Positions 35,240 through 44,374 of a stretch of DNA of 64,000 bases are shown here, in pieces; within the stretch, counting starts at the first letter, position 1; every line of letters starts with the position of its first letter. The notes under the pieces are model-generated. The model made no database searches. It worked only from the letters and a program-made list of their open reading frames with translations, and had not been told where the DNA came from. Origin of the DNA: Nocardia anaemiae NBRC 100462 (GTDB lineage Bacteria; Actinomycetota; Actinomycetes; Mycobacteriales; Mycobacteriaceae); assembly GCF_001612725.1 (NCBI RefSeq), contig NZ_BDAZ01000017.1:124001-188000 (forward strand), given 5' to 3'. Made by a program: the position numbers and the translations under genes.

Positions 35240-36358
35240 ATGAACGACGTTTTGCGCGCGCCCGCCGAGGTCAAGTACGCCGAGGAACTGGATTGGCTGG
35301 AGTCCATCGACGACGGCCCCAAGCCGTTCGCGTGGCGGCTGAGCCCGAAGATGGTGCGGCTGTTCATTCTCGGCTCCGAACGCGCCGACGGACTGGACCG
35401 CCAGGTGGAGCAGAAGTGGTTCGGCGACCGCAGCTTCGTCGAGCGCAGCATCGTCACCCTGGCCTCGGACCGGGGCCTGCTGCTCATCGGTGATCCGGGT
35501 ACCGGCAAGAGCTGGCTGGCCGAGCTGCTGTCCGCGGCTATCAGCCGCAACTCCACGCTGGTGGTGCAGGGCACCGCAGGCACCACCGAGGACCACATCA
35601 AGTACTCGTGGAACATCTCCATGGTCATCGCCAAGGGCCAGTCCCGGGAGTCGATGATCCCGTCCCCGATCATGACCGCGATGGAGCAGGGCGTGATCGG
35701 CCGCTTCGAGGAGCTCACCCGCTCCACCAGCGACGTGCAGGATGCGCTGATATCCATCCTGTCGGAGAAATACGTCTCCATCCCCGAACTCGACGACGAC
35801 AATGTGGTGTTCGCGCAGCCGGGCTTCTCCATCATCGCCACCGCCAACAGCCGCGACCGCGGTGTGAACGACCTGTCCTCGGCGCTCAAGCGACGCTTCA
35901 ATTTCGTGCGCATTCCGGTGGTGTCCAACAAGAAAAGCGAGGCGGAGATCGTGCGCTTCCGCACCGCGGAACTACTGGGCCGCCATTCCATCGAACTGGA
36001 ACTGCCGCCCACGCTGCTGGACATCCTGCTGGAGAGCTTCGCCGATCTGCGCGCCGCCGCGGCCGCCGCCACCAGCGACGAGGACAAACTGGAATCGGCG
36101 CTGTCCACCGCCGAACAGATCGGCGTGCTCGAGGACGCCATCCTGCACAGCCAGTTCTTCGGTGCGAAGGAATTGCGCGCCGAGACCCTCGCCGGTTCGC
36201 TGGTCGGCTCCCTGGCCCGGCGCACGCCCGAGGACCTGGCCATTCTCAACAAGTACCTGCACGGAGTCGTCGAGCCGCGCACCAAGGACAAGAAGGGCAA
36301 TGCCGCCTGGGGCGAATTCCTGGCGGGCGGCCAGGCGGCGATCGCGAGGCTGTCGTGA
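35240..36358 (+). CDS. MoxR-type AAA+ ATPase (system 2, YehL-like)
   Basis: The product has 372 residues from ATG 35240, after AGGAG. Motifs are LLLIGDPGTGKSWLAEL (Walker A, ~residue 80), GVIGRFEELTRST (Walker B region with FEE), FSIIATANSRDRGVNDLSSALKRRFNFV in parts (sensor 1 and arginine finger) and SVKR-type C-terminal lid. It is clearly different from the MoxR of system 1. The start of the DUF5682 gene overlaps its stop by four bases (GTGA), showing tight coupling between the two products. Confidence 0.9.
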   Translation: MNDVLRAPAEVKYAEELDWLESIDDGPKPFAWRLSPKMVRLFILGSERADGLDRQVEQKWFGDRSFVERSIVTLASDRGLLLIGDPGTGKSWLAELLSAAISRNSTLVVQGTAGTTEDHIKYSWNISMVIAKGQSRESMIPSPIMTAMEQGVIGRFEELTRSTSDVQDALISILSEKYVSIPELDDDNVVFAQPGFSIIATANSRDRGVNDLSSALKRRFNFVRIPVVSNKKSEAEIVRFRTAELLGRHSIELELPPTLLDILLESFADLRAAAAAATSDEDKLESALSTAEQIGVLEDAILHSQFFGAKELRAETLAGSLVGSLARRTPEDLAILNKYLHGVVEPRTKDKKGNAAWGEFLAGGQAAIARLS

Positions 36359-39150
36359 TCGTCTCCGATGCCCGGCCCGCGCCGAATACCTTTGCCGCGC
36401 TGCGGGATCAGCTGACGGACGCGGCCGTGGCGTTCGCCGGGGCGGCGGGCGACATCCTGGCGGGCATGGTCGACGATGTCGACCGGGCGCTGTCGGAGCG
36501 ACTGGAGATCTTCCCGGTGTGTCACCACTCGCCCGCCTCCGGTCTGGCCATGGTGCGGCGGCTGCGCGAGAAGCAGCCGAGCGTCATCTACCTGGAACTG
36601 TGCGAAGACATGCGGCCACTGCTGGAGGAAGTGCGCAACTGCCGGTTGCCGGTTGCCTTGCAGGCCTTCGCCACCGATATCGATGGCTTCCCAGCGGAAT
36701 GGGCGCCGCTGTCGGTGGTCGCGCCGATCACCGAATCATCGGCCGAATACCAGGCCATCGCCTACGCGCTCGATACACCGGGCGTCGAACTGGTGCTGGT
36801 GGATCGGTCCACCGATCACGTCTTCCAGTGGGCTCCCAAAGCGGCGAAGTCGGAAACATCCCCTGACGGCGAGCAGCCCGAGGACGACGGCCTGCACGGC
36901 GAAGCGGTCGGCATCGAAATCGGTGATCTGCGACCGCGTTTCGCCGAGCTGGAAGAACATCTGCTCCACCACGGCAAGGTCCGGCACTGGTCGGAATGGT
37001 GGGACCAGTACGTCGAGCAGCCCCTTGTGGACGCCGACTACGACACCTACCGCCAGGTCATGGTGATGATCGGCAGCCTGTTCCGGCGGCTGCGGCGCGG
37101 CAGCACCGTCGAGGACGAGGATCGCGAGCGGTACATGTGGACCCGCATGCGAGAACACCTGGCCGCCAACGGCATCGATCCCGCACAGGCGTTGTACGTA
37201 TGCGGCGCGGCCCATGCGGCCAGCCCGGTCGACCAGTTCGGGCTCGGATCGGACGCTCCGTTCGAGATCTCGCCACGTTCGGCCACCAAGTGGCACTACG
37301 GGTTGATCCCATCCAGCCACTCCGCCATCGAGGCGCAGTTCGGGCTGGCGGGCGGCGCGGTGTCGATCGCGGCGGCCACCTGGGCGAAGGGATTGCGACG
37401 CGGCAAACTGCAGTCGTTCCGGCTGGAAGGCCAGCAAGGGACGAAGAAGCGCGCCAAGAAACTGGCACTGCCCTCGGGAGAACCCGAAGTCGAAGTGGCA
37501 GACCGGCTTTCGATCTTCCTGTCCCGGCCGCCGGTACTCGACCCACTCGATGAGGCTGAACTCCTGGAATGGTCGGTGGATATCGTCCGACTGGCCCGGC
37601 GCAACGGCTACCTGGCCAGCACCGCCGACGCCATCGCCATCTTCGAGACCTCGATCCTGTTGGCGGGCTTGCGCAATCGTGCTCGTCCGACGCCGTACGA
37701 CTTCCAGGACGCGGCCGTCACCTGCCTCGAGAAGGACCGGGTGCCGGGGCGGCGCGATGTGCGGCGGCTGTGCGAAATCCTGCTCGGCGGCGACCGCATC
37801 GGCCAAGTCGGCTACGCGGCGCTGCCGCCGCTGGCCCGCGACGCACTCGACCGGCTGCAACCGCTGGGATTAGACCTGTCCAAGCGGACCCTACAGCGCG
37901 CTCTGCTGGACCTGAAGGCGAATCCGGACCTGCGGCCGTGCTCGGATCTGCTGTGGCTGCTGCGCAGGTTGCTGCCGCAGGACGCGCTGCGGCCCATTAT
38001 GGGCTCGCGCGGACTGGGTGAGACCTCGATCCAGGAGAGCTGGGATATCGGGCTAGGCAAATATCAGCGCTCGCTGGTGGAGCTCGGCTACGAGGGTGTG
38101 TCGGTGGAGCAGGTGCTCGAGCAGCGCCTGCGGCGTGCGGTCGCCGCGCCGGACGCGACAGCGGCCGTGGCGCTCGGCGCGGTCGAGGATGCGCTCGTTT
38201 ATCTGAGATCGGTCCGGCTCGCCGACGAGCTGGGCAATCGCGCGGTCGAACTTCTCGCCGCCGAACGAACAGTAGACGACGCGCCCGTGGTGCTACGACG
38301 TATCCGGTTACTGCTCAACTACTTCCGCTCCACCGAAGACGGCTTGCCCTCCTGGTGTGAACGTTTCGTGACCGCCGGGTATGCGCACTACTGCACACTG
38401 CTGCCCACCGCCTTCGCCGCCGAGGAGACCGGACCGACGCAGGTGGCGGCCATGCTGGGCTTCCTGTTCGGGATGGAGAACCTGGCGCTGTCGCTGGGCT
38501 GCGATCACACCCAGTTGGAACTGGCAGTGCTGCAATCGCATCCGGAGGTGCCTGCCAAGGTGGCCCTGCTGTGGGCGGCCCGGTTCCAGCTCGGCATGCT
38601 GACCATGGCCGAACTGCGCGAGCGGTGCGACGGGATGCTGACCAATCCGCTTGTGCTGCCGACGGTTCCGCAGTACGTAAGCGGTTTCGTGCAGGCCATC
38701 GACCCCGCTCCCGCCCTGAAACCCTTTGTGGTGGAGCTGTTGTCGAAGGCCTTCGGCACGCTGCCGGACACGGTGCTGCTGCCGTGGCTACCGAAGCTCA
38801 TCACCACACTGAAGGACCAGGCGGGCGACCTGATCCCGGGCCTGATCCGGGAAGCGGGCCGCACCTTCCCCGGCGCACTGCCCGCCGTGGACACCTTCGT
38901 GCCGCCCTGGTCAGTCGAATCCGCCACGGCCGCAACGCCCGTGGCGGCGGCACCGCGCGGACCGGTCACCGAACTACTGGCCGCCCACCCCACCGCCTGC
39001 GGCGCGCTCGCCGGACTGCTCGGCGTCGAGGGCGGCTGGCAGGAGACCGGAAACCGCGAGGTAGCCGGTTTGCTCGACCGATTCCCCGCGACCGCCGCCG
39101 CGCTGGCTGCGCAGCGATGGCTGCAGCCGATCAGGTTCGGCGCGAGATGA
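36355..39150 (+). CDS. Large DUF5682-family protein (system 2, YehM-like)
   Basis: The product has 931 residues from GTG 36355. The N-terminal ~300 residues match DUF5682, with FPVCHHSPASGLAMVRRL, VIYLELCEDMRPLL and ALYVCGAAHAASPVDQFG, reminiscent of the EreA/ChaN-like esterase-type fold with conserved His and Glu residues (HH, E). The remaining ~600 residues are helical and hold no recognised motif. It is the biggest gene of the operon and probably the functional output of the MoxR/VWA machine; catalytic activity is plausible but not shown. Its 3' end overlaps the convergent XRE-cupin gene by 20 bp. Confidence 0.85.
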   Translation: MIVSDARPAPNTFAALRDQLTDAAVAFAGAAGDILAGMVDDVDRALSERLEIFPVCHHSPASGLAMVRRLREKQPSVIYLELCEDMRPLLEEVRNCRLPVALQAFATDIDGFPAEWAPLSVVAPITESSAEYQAIAYALDTPGVELVLVDRSTDHVFQWAPKAAKSETSPDGEQPEDDGLHGEAVGIEIGDLRPRFAELEEHLLHHGKVRHWSEWWDQYVEQPLVDADYDTYRQVMVMIGSLFRRLRRGSTVEDEDRERYMWTRMREHLAANGIDPAQALYVCGAAHAASPVDQFGLGSDAPFEISPRSATKWHYGLIPSSHSAIEAQFGLAGGAVSIAAATWAKGLRRGKLQSFRLEGQQGTKKRAKKLALPSGEPEVEVADRLSIFLSRPPVLDPLDEAELLEWSVDIVRLARRNGYLASTADAIAIFETSILLAGLRNRARPTPYDFQDAAVTCLEKDRVPGRRDVRRLCEILLGGDRIGQVGYAALPPLARDALDRLQPLGLDLSKRTLQRALLDLKANPDLRPCSDLLWLLRRLLPQDALRPIMGSRGLGETSIQESWDIGLGKYQRSLVELGYEGVSVEQVLEQRLRRAVAAPDATAAVALGAVEDALVYLRSVRLADELGNRAVELLAAERTVDDAPVVLRRIRLLLNYFRSTEDGLPSWCERFVTAGYAHYCTLLPTAFAAEETGPTQVAAMLGFLFGMENLALSLGCDHTQLELAVLQSHPEVPAKVALLWAARFQLGMLTMAELRERCDGMLTNPLVLPTVPQYVSGFVQAIDPAPALKPFVVELLSKAFGTLPDTVLLPWLPKLITTLKDQAGDLIPGLIREAGRTFPGALPAVDTFVPPWSVESATAATPVAAAPRGPVTELLAAHPTACGALAGLLGVEGGWQETGNREVAGLLDRFPATAAALAAQRWLQPIRFGAR

Positions 39151-39739
39151 CCATGATGTATTCACAGGGAGCGTTCGTTCGGTTGGCGAAGCCGTGGTCC
39201 GCGTCGGCCTGGAAGAACAGGGAGTCGCCTGTGTTCAGGGTCTCGCTGATCCCGCCGATCGCGACGGTGAGGGTGCCTTCGAGCACCACGAGTTGTTTCT
39301 CCGTGCCCGGCGGATACGCGGGCAGCAGCCCGGTAGAGACCTGCGCGGGGAGGTAGTGGACGACCATCTCGGCTCCCCCCGCGCCCGGGGCCGCTGACAC
39401 CATGTGCCGTTCGAAGCCCGTTTCCGGGTCACGGAAAACGGGGCGATCGTTCTTGCGCATGACAACGGCCACACCAGACGCGGCAGCAGCCGCCCCACCG
39501 ATCAGGTCCGAGAGCGACGCGTCGAGCGCGTGGGCGATCCTGGACGCGACGCCGATCGTCGGGCTCTTCTCACCGCGTTCGACCTTGGACAGCATCGCCC
39601 GGCTGACCGACGACTGTGTGGACAGCTGCTCCAGCGTCAGGCCCGCCTCCTCGCGGCGTCGCCGCACGTTACCGCCGAACGCGCCGGCCAGGTCGTCACC
39701 GTGCTGTGGTTCGGTCGCGTTTCGGTTTTGCTCGACCAC
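39131..39739 (-). CDS. XRE-cupin transcriptional regulator
   Basis: The product has 202 residues from GTG 39739, four bases after GAGGAG. The helix-turn-helix spans residues ~20-75 (VRRRREEAGLTLEQLSTQSS, SRAMLSKVERGEKSPT), and a single-domain cupin follows (EKQLVVLEGTLTVAIGG, LNTGDSLFFQADADHGFAN). Such regulators sense a small molecule through the cupin barrel and often control adjacent catabolic or detoxifying genes. It is divergent from the metallo-beta-lactamase-fold gene. An imperfect A/T-rich inverted repeat (GTTTCT ... AGAAAAC, ~39782-39803) lies in the shared gap and is a candidate operator. Confidence 0.88.
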   Translation of the reverse strand: MVEQNRNATEPQHGDDLAGAFGGNVRRRREEAGLTLEQLSTQSSVSRAMLSKVERGEKSPTIGVASRIAHALDASLSDLIGGAAAAASGVAVVMRKNDRPVFRDPETGFERHMVSAAPGAGGAEMVVHYLPAQVSTGLLPAYPPGTEKQLVVLEGTLTVAIGGISETLNTGDSLFFQADADHGFANRTNAPCEYIMVISRRT

Positions 39740-39849
39740 CGTGCTCCTCGATCGATTGGTATTTCGCTGCCCACAGTGTATGTTTCTCCTAAAGAAGAAA
39801 ACGTCTTCCATCGGAGACGAGCCGTAGGCGCCAACACGACGGAGGTTCC

Positions 39850-40668
39850 ATGCGTTTGATCTCGAGTGGCCAGCACCATGCCACGTTCGAATTCGGCGAT
39901 CTGCAGGTGATCTCGTTGCGAGACGGGTACATCGACATGCCGCCGACCCGGCTCCGCGACGAGGATGGGCGCGCGCTCGATGAGCTGCCAGCCGCCGTGC
40001 CGCTGGCCGGTGACAACTTGCGGCTGTCGGTCAACGCCTTCTTCGTCACCGACGGCACGCGGTCGGTTCTCATCGACACCGGCGCGTCAAACGCCTGGCA
40101 CGACCCCACCATGGGATTGATCTACGACGCGCTCGACGAAGCGGGAATCGACCGCGCGCATGTCACCGATGTGGCCATCACCCACAAGCACGAAGACCAC
40201 GTGAGCGGCCTGATCGCGCCGGACGGTTCAGAGGCGTTCACCAAACTCGAGCGCGTGTGGATCGGCGCGGGCGACACCTCGGTATTCACCGGACGGCTCG
40301 AGCCGATCCGCGACCGGGTCGTACCTGTGTCGGAGCAGATCGCGATCAACGACTGGACCACCGCGATCCCGACACCGGGCCACACACCCGGTCACACCGT
40401 CTACGACGTCAGGAGCGGCACCGGCCACCTTCTGGTCTGGGGCGACACCGTTCACGTTCCCACGCTCCAATTCGATCAGCCGAAGGTGTCCTGGGAGCTC
40501 GACGGCGACCAGTCCCAGGCCCGCACCGCGCGAGCCGCCCTCCTCGAACAACTGACCCGACCACACCACTTCGTAGCCGGCGCCCACCTCGACTCACCCG
40601 GCATCGCCCGCGTAACCCGCTCCGGCGATGGTTATGCGCTGGAATACCTTGCACCACCGATCGGCTGA
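39850..40668 (+). CDS. Metallo-beta-lactamase-fold hydrolase
   Basis: The product has 272 residues from ATG 39850, with GGAGG close upstream. The di-metal motif is AITHKHEDHVSG (HxHxDH), followed by PTPGHTPGHTVYDV (third His), WGDTVH (bridging Asp) and AGAHLDSPG (last His). The length and NAFFVTDGTRSVLIDTGAS start match quorum-quenching lactonase and general hydrolase groups. The cognate XRE-cupin regulator is divergent. Lactone, ester or thioester substrates are all possible. Confidence 0.88.
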   Translation: MRLISSGQHHATFEFGDLQVISLRDGYIDMPPTRLRDEDGRALDELPAAVPLAGDNLRLSVNAFFVTDGTRSVLIDTGASNAWHDPTMGLIYDALDEAGIDRAHVTDVAITHKHEDHVSGLIAPDGSEAFTKLERVWIGAGDTSVFTGRLEPIRDRVVPVSEQIAINDWTTAIPTPGHTPGHTVYDVRSGTGHLLVWGDTVHVPTLQFDQPKVSWELDGDQSQARTARAALLEQLTRPHHFVAGAHLDSPGIARVTRSGDGYALEYLAPPIG

Positions 40669-40711
40669 TCGAGCTGTCGGCTCCGGGCTGCGCTCGCGAT
40701 GGCAGCCAAGG

Positions 40712-40843
40712 CTCGTAGCCATCCAGGTAAATGAATGCCGCATCCGCCAGTGGCGACAGGTCGGCACGCTCCAAACTGGCGACAACGCCCGGCAATTGGG
40801 CGAACCAGGTGCGGGTGTGCTGGTCGCCAATGCCGTTGGCAAT
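40712..40843 (-). pseudogene. PfkB sugar-kinase fragment
   Basis: A 44-codon stretch reads IANGIGDQHTRTWFAQLPG ... LERADLSPLADAAFIYLDGYE, a close match to the middle strands of PfkB/ribokinase-type kinases (substrate lid and the 'D-GY' strand). No start, no ATP-binding C-terminal part and no continuation are present, so it is a remnant. Confidence 0.45.
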
Positions 40844-40956
40844 CAGCAGGCAGAGCGGGTGGCATCGGCGGCGGGCATCACCAGGCCGCGCGCTTACCAT
40901 CGGCACGGCGGGGGCACAGTGAACCAGGGGGCGGGCCTGAGCGAAGAGGACAGAGC

Positions 40957-41616
40957 ATGAGCGGACGTACCCCCAGCCAGTGGGAAGAGCTCACCGCCGC
41001 CGACCCCGCGCATTCGACGTGGTACGTGGAGCGGTTCCGAGCATTGGCGGCCGAGGGCACGGATATTGTCGGGGAGGCGCGGCTGGTCGACGCGATGCTC
41101 GACCGCGGTAGCCGAGTTCTGGATGCGGGGTGCGGTCCGGGGCGTGTGGGTGCCTACCTGCACCGAGCTGGCCACGTCGTGGTCGGTGTCGACGTCGACC
41201 CGGTGTTGATCGCTGCGGCGGAGCAGGACTATCCGGGTCCGACCTGGATAGTCGGCGATCTCGCCGAACTGGACTTGCCGGGCAGTGGGATCGCTGGCGA
41301 CTTCGATGTCATCGTGTGCGCGGGGAACGTGATGACGTTTCTCGCGCCGTCCACCCGGGAGTCGGTGCTGGCCGGGTTCGCCCGCCATCTCGCCCCAGCC
41401 GGTCGGGTGGTTGTGGGGTTCGGCGCCGATCGTGGTTACGAGTTCCCGCAGTTCCTCGCAGACGCCGAGGATGCCGGGCTCACGGTGGATTTGCGGCTGT
41501 CGACGTGGGATCTACGTCCATTTACCGACGAGTCCGACTTTCTGGTGGCGGTGTTCTCGCGCGCCGTATCACCGCATATCACCGAGAACTCGGCCTCGAC
41601 CCAACCGCATGGCTGA
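40957..41616 (+). CDS. Class I SAM-dependent methyltransferase
   Basis: The product has 219 residues from ATG 40957, after AGAGGA. The AdoMet fold is intact: RVLDAGCGPGRVGAYLHRAG (motif I), VVGVDVDPVLIAAA (acidic ribose contact), WIVGDLAELDLPG (motif for adenine) and FDVIVCAGNVMTFL. A short N-terminal helical cap (DPAHSTWYVERFRALAAEG) is typical of small-molecule methyltransferases. The substrate is unknown. A remnant of a second methyltransferase starts about 20 bp after its end. Confidence 0.88.
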   Translation: MSGRTPSQWEELTAADPAHSTWYVERFRALAAEGTDIVGEARLVDAMLDRGSRVLDAGCGPGRVGAYLHRAGHVVVGVDVDPVLIAAAEQDYPGPTWIVGDLAELDLPGSGIAGDFDVIVCAGNVMTFLAPSTRESVLAGFARHLAPAGRVVVGFGADRGYEFPQFLADAEDAGLTVDLRLSTWDLRPFTDESDFLVAVFSRAVSPHITENSASTQPHG

Positions 41617-41633
41617 CAGCACGGCCAGCACCA

Positions 41634-42157
<524 letters not shown>

Positions 42158-42252
42158 TTTCACCTGCGCAACCGAAAGCGCAGGCGACCACGCCTGTCTC
42201 GGGGTGAGATCGGCGGCATCTCGGTCCACCGGACTCGCTCACGTCCGCTGGG

Positions 42253-43734
42253 CTACCGCTGCCCGGCGAATGCCTGCCCGATCAGACCATATCCGGTACG
42301 GCTTACCGCGCCATCGACATCGAATTCAACACGTACTTCGTAGAGGCCGAAGTGACCCATCAATAGCTGCGGTTCACCCATGAAAAGCGTTGGGATGCCA
42401 TAGTGTCGGAAATAGCCGACCACCATCTCGCGCATTGTGCGATATCGGTTCTCGGGATCGGTCAGCGGATGCAATAGATTCGCTGTTGCGTCGAATACTG
42501 CGCAGGCTTTGTCCGGGTCCGGTCGGGGCACGGTGATGCGTTCGTCGGTCAGGGCCAAGGCGCGGTAACCATCGTTGTCGGGAGCGAATGCCCAACCGAC
42601 CCCGCCGCCCAGCTGTACCGCCGCGGACGATAGGAGGTCAGCGATATTCTCCGGGGCAAAGGCCACGGGGGTGAGGTCCACGTGGTCCGAGGCGAGATGT
42701 TCGGCACCGTATTCGTGTGCCATCCGACGGACCTCCGCACTGCCCCGCCAGTTGTTGTCGGCCCACGTCCACACTCGGGTGCCGCGGTCGTACCGGCCGA
42801 TCTCCGTAGCGGCAATCGAGAGTTCGGGCAATTCTACGAAGCCGAACCGACCGTGCATCGGGTCCCAGGTCGAATGCGGTCGCTCCACATCACGTAGTCC
42901 CTCTGCGAAGTCGAGCAGTCCGCCTTTGAGCCCCATGGCGACAGCCGTGGCAGGGCCGAGTTCGGCGAGTAGGGCGTCGGGGATGAATGGAGGCAGACGT
43001 CGAGCGGACTGGTGTGGCGCAGACCCGGCCGGTTCGTACGGAGCCCCGTCCGGGCCGACCATCCTCATGTCGAGGATGTTGTCGCGCGCAGTGATTCGCG
43101 CGATCAGTTGGTAGCCGCCCGGCAGAATCAGCTCGATCCCATCCGGTATCGACTGAGTCGACAACCCATGCAACTGCGCGTATCCCGTGATCACATCCCG
43201 GGTGCCGTCGCCGGGCAGTAGTAGGGCAGCGATCCGCAGCGACTCGGCCACTCGCTCCGGAATGGGTTCGGCGTATGCCAAGTCCTCGTCATCGGTGACC
43301 AGGTAGGTGTACGCACGTCCACCGTGATTGAACTTCAGCGACCCGCGCGCCCTCAACACTCCGAGCGCGATGAGCGACAGATGATCGGCGGCGAGTTTCG
43401 GATCCGGAAATCCCTTCAGATCGAGCAGGCCCTCGGTGAATTCCGGAATTCCCTGCAGCACACCGATATCCCGCAGCCGTATCGAATGCTCGACGCCGGG
43501 CATCCCGGCGAGCTCAAATTTGGCCCAAGCCCACATAAAGGTCAGATCTTCGGCGAAAGTCCCCAACTCCCCGGACCGACCGAGCGCACGATCCCCGACC
43601 CACGCCGTCCCGGTCTCATGGTCGATACGCATAGGCCCGTTGGGTACCTGCGTCTGAAACACCGAATATTGATCGATTGCCCCACCCAGATATCCCCGTG
43701 CAAAGGACAGCAACGCATCACTGAAAGTGTCCAC
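42253..43734 (-). CDS. Protein with two DUF6882-like halves
   Basis: The product has ~493 residues from GTG 43734, where homology seems to begin (VDTFSDALLSFARGYLGGA); the frame remains open to 43863, so a longer N-terminus is possible. Two related regions are visible: GELGTFAEDLTFMWAWAKFELAG in the first quarter and ATEIGRYDRGTRVWTWADNNWRG in the second half, both followed by a helix with DHLSL/DHVDLTPVAF. This resembles the DUF6882 family, often in immunity-type proteins of actinobacteria. It has no transmembrane segment. Function unknown. It lies downstream of the MarR gene on the same strand, 126 bp away. Confidence 0.7.
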   Translation of the reverse strand: MDTFSDALLSFARGYLGGAIDQYSVFQTQVPNGPMRIDHETGTAWVGDRALGRSGELGTFAEDLTFMWAWAKFELAGMPGVEHSIRLRDIGVLQGIPEFTEGLLDLKGFPDPKLAADHLSLIALGVLRARGSLKFNHGGRAYTYLVTDDEDLAYAEPIPERVAESLRIAALLLPGDGTRDVITGYAQLHGLSTQSIPDGIELILPGGYQLIARITARDNILDMRMVGPDGAPYEPAGSAPHQSARRLPPFIPDALLAELGPATAVAMGLKGGLLDFAEGLRDVERPHSTWDPMHGRFGFVELPELSIAATEIGRYDRGTRVWTWADNNWRGSAEVRRMAHEYGAEHLASDHVDLTPVAFAPENIADLLSSAAVQLGGGVGWAFAPDNDGYRALALTDERITVPRPDPDKACAVFDATANLLHPLTDPENRYRTMREMVVGYFRHYGIPTLFMGEPQLLMGHFGLYEVRVEFDVDGAVSRTGYGLIGQAFAGQR

Positions 43735-43859
43735 GCCACAAGCTATCAGAGCGTTGCAATCGCTCCGGCGCTTCAACGCGTCAAATAGAATCCATCTGCT
43801 GGCATTAGTTTGGGCAACCCCGGACCGACTGTTGAGCTGCGGGTAGGTGGCCATGCCGA

Positions 43860-44333
43860 TCAACCTGCGGGCAGGCCGACCTGGTCACGTTCCAGCGCGC
43901 CCCGCAGCTGCGAAAGGGCCTGCGCGACAGTCGATAACGAGGATTCCGAAAGAGTGCTGCCGAGCAGTTCGTTCAGCCGCTCGGTGAAGGTTGCCTCCGC
44001 CGCCTCGACCAGTCGCGCACCGTCGTCCGTCAGCGCCAGCAAGGACGACCGGCGGTCCGATGGATTCGGTTGCCGCGCAACCCATCCCTGGTTCTCCAAA
44101 CGGTCTACACCCTTGCTCATCGCACCGACACCCGCGGCGAACTCGCTCGCGAGATCGGCCACCCGAGCCCCGGGGTGCTCACGCAGAAAGCGCAGGGACT
44201 CGAACTGCGAGGTGACGATTCCATGTCGCTCACGGAGGTGGTCGTTGAGCGCGTTGTACAGCCGCGTCTCGCACCGGACGAGATCGGCGAACAAGCCCGG
44301 CGGGACGATGGCACCGCCCGATTTATATTCCAT
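43860..44333 (-). CDS. MarR-family transcriptional regulator
   Basis: The product has 157 residues from ATG 44333. The winged helix is clear: TSQFESLRFLREHPGARVADLASEFAAGVGAMSKGVDRLENQGWVARQPNPSDRRSSLLALTDDG (in parts), with N- and C-terminal dimer helices. MarR proteins are released from DNA by phenolic or oxidising compounds. It is divergent from the alpha/beta-hydrolase gene with a palindrome at its own start codon, so it likely represses both. Confidence 0.9.
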   Translation of the reverse strand: MEYKSGGAIVPPGLFADLVRCETRLYNALNDHLRERHGIVTSQFESLRFLREHPGARVADLASEFAAGVGAMSKGVDRLENQGWVARQPNPSDRRSSLLALTDDGARLVEAAEATFTERLNELLGSTLSESSLSTVAQALSQLRGALERDQVGLPAG

Positions 44334-44340
44334 GGCATAT
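44325..44340. promoter_or_regulatory. Palindrome over the marR start, putative operator
   Basis: ATATTCCATGGCATAT is a 16-bp near-perfect palindrome with one mismatched pair, centred on CCATGG and containing the marR ATG. It lies 35 bp from the divergent hydrolase start, a suitable place for MarR autoregulation. Confidence 0.5.
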
Positions 44341-44374
44341 ACTGTAACGGAAGATACTTCTTGGGAAGGTACAC

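Noticed and set aside
35608..36354. Extension of the DUF5682 gene upstream of 36355
   Set aside because: It would run through the MoxR gene in another frame; the GTGA overlap at 36355 is the natural start.
34009..36528. Minus-strand open frame of ~840 codons over the VWA and MoxR genes
   Set aside because: Antisense frame caused by GC-rich third positions; the plus strand encodes complete VWA and AAA+ motifs with overlapping starts and stops.
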